Below, one piece after another: positions 14,064-14,086 of a stretch of DNA of 14,086 bases. The DNA is from Enterobacteriaceae bacterium UBA3516. GTDB lineage: Bacteria > Pseudomonadota > Gammaproteobacteria > Enterobacterales > Enterobacteriaceae. Each line of letters opens with the position of its first letter. The stretch's first letter is position 1. The notes under the pieces were generated by a model. It was not told the DNA's origin. It made no database searches and saw only the letters and a program-made list of their open reading frames with translations. The DNA lies in NCBI GenBank assembly GCA_002377245.1, contig DFPL01000123.1, forward strand, positions 1 to 14,086. Direction: 5' to 3'. A program made the translations under genes and the position numbers.

Positions 14064-14086
14064 CCCTCTCCCCACCGGGGAGAGGG
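14064..14086. repeat. inverted repeat of an enterobacterial intergenic element (cut by the window edge)
   Basis: ccctctcccc (14064-14073) and ggggagaggg (14077-14086) form a perfect 10-bp stem with the loop acc. Sequences of this kind (CCCTCTCCC...GGGAGAGGG) are common between genes in Enterobacter and relatives and usually continue with GAGGG-rich units. The element runs out of the window, so its full size is unknown. Confidence 0.7.

Noticed and set aside
1..14086. CRISPR arrays, tRNA or rRNA genes, insertion sequences
   Set aside because: No regularly spaced repeat-spacer pattern, no tRNA cloverleaf or rRNA sequence, and no transposase frame was found on either strand. The only regular array (7694-7737) has 11-bp units without spacers.

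Overview
This window reads as chromosomal DNA of a gamma-proteobacterium in the family Enterobacteriaceae, most likely Enterobacter or a close relative. The evidence is a PheP almost identical to the Escherichia coli permease as I recall it, an IroN close to the Salmonella salmochelin receptor, GC-rich enterobacterial codon use, and Fur-type iron boxes. The genus is inferred, not shown.

Layout. (1) Positions 1-333 hold the 3' end of an ABC-importer permease of the sulfonate/taurine/nitrate type, cut by the window edge. (2) Positions about 499-4056 form a two-gene iron-uptake unit: a promoter overlapped by a Fur-like site, a leader of about 190 nt, a YncE-like beta-propeller that here is a lipoprotein, and a TonB-dependent hydroxamate-type siderophore receptor (FcuA-like). 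(3) Positions 4278-6572 hold a separate transcription unit for an IroN/FepA-type catecholate siderophore receptor, with a strong Fur box in front and a clean intrinsic terminator behind. No iroBCDE genes are in view. (4) Positions 6629-7078 encode a small GNAT acetyltransferase.

(5) Positions about 7080-8830 look like an accessory segment. It holds a possible LysR 3' remnant and a minus-strand XRE regulator with two membrane helices, preceded by a striking array of four 11-bp-phased repeats. Upstream lie two unrecognised minus-strand genes driven by a near-consensus sigma-70 promoter. The larger of the two resembles a PUA/EVE-like fold with a detachable C-terminal mini-domain. This is the least understood part of the window.

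(6) Positions 8960-10348 encode the phenylalanine permease PheP, with a GTG start. (7) Positions 10453-13980 form a catabolic operon: two identical LacI-type palindromes 31 bp apart, an NHS-family MFS transporter, a TIM-barrel sugar isomerase/epimerase and a Gfo/Idh/MocA dehydrogenase, tightly spaced or overlapping. The combination suggests uptake of a glycoside or polyol followed by oxidation and epimerisation or cleavage, possibly through a 3-keto-sugar route as for E. coli YcjS/YcjR. The substrate is unknown and the LacI repressor gene is not in the window. (8) The right edge carries strong inverted repeats of a common enterobacterial intergenic type.

How the genes work together: the two receptor units would bring ferric siderophores across the outer membrane under Fur control, powered by TonB encoded elsewhere. 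The final operon is an independent, inducer-controlled sugar module.
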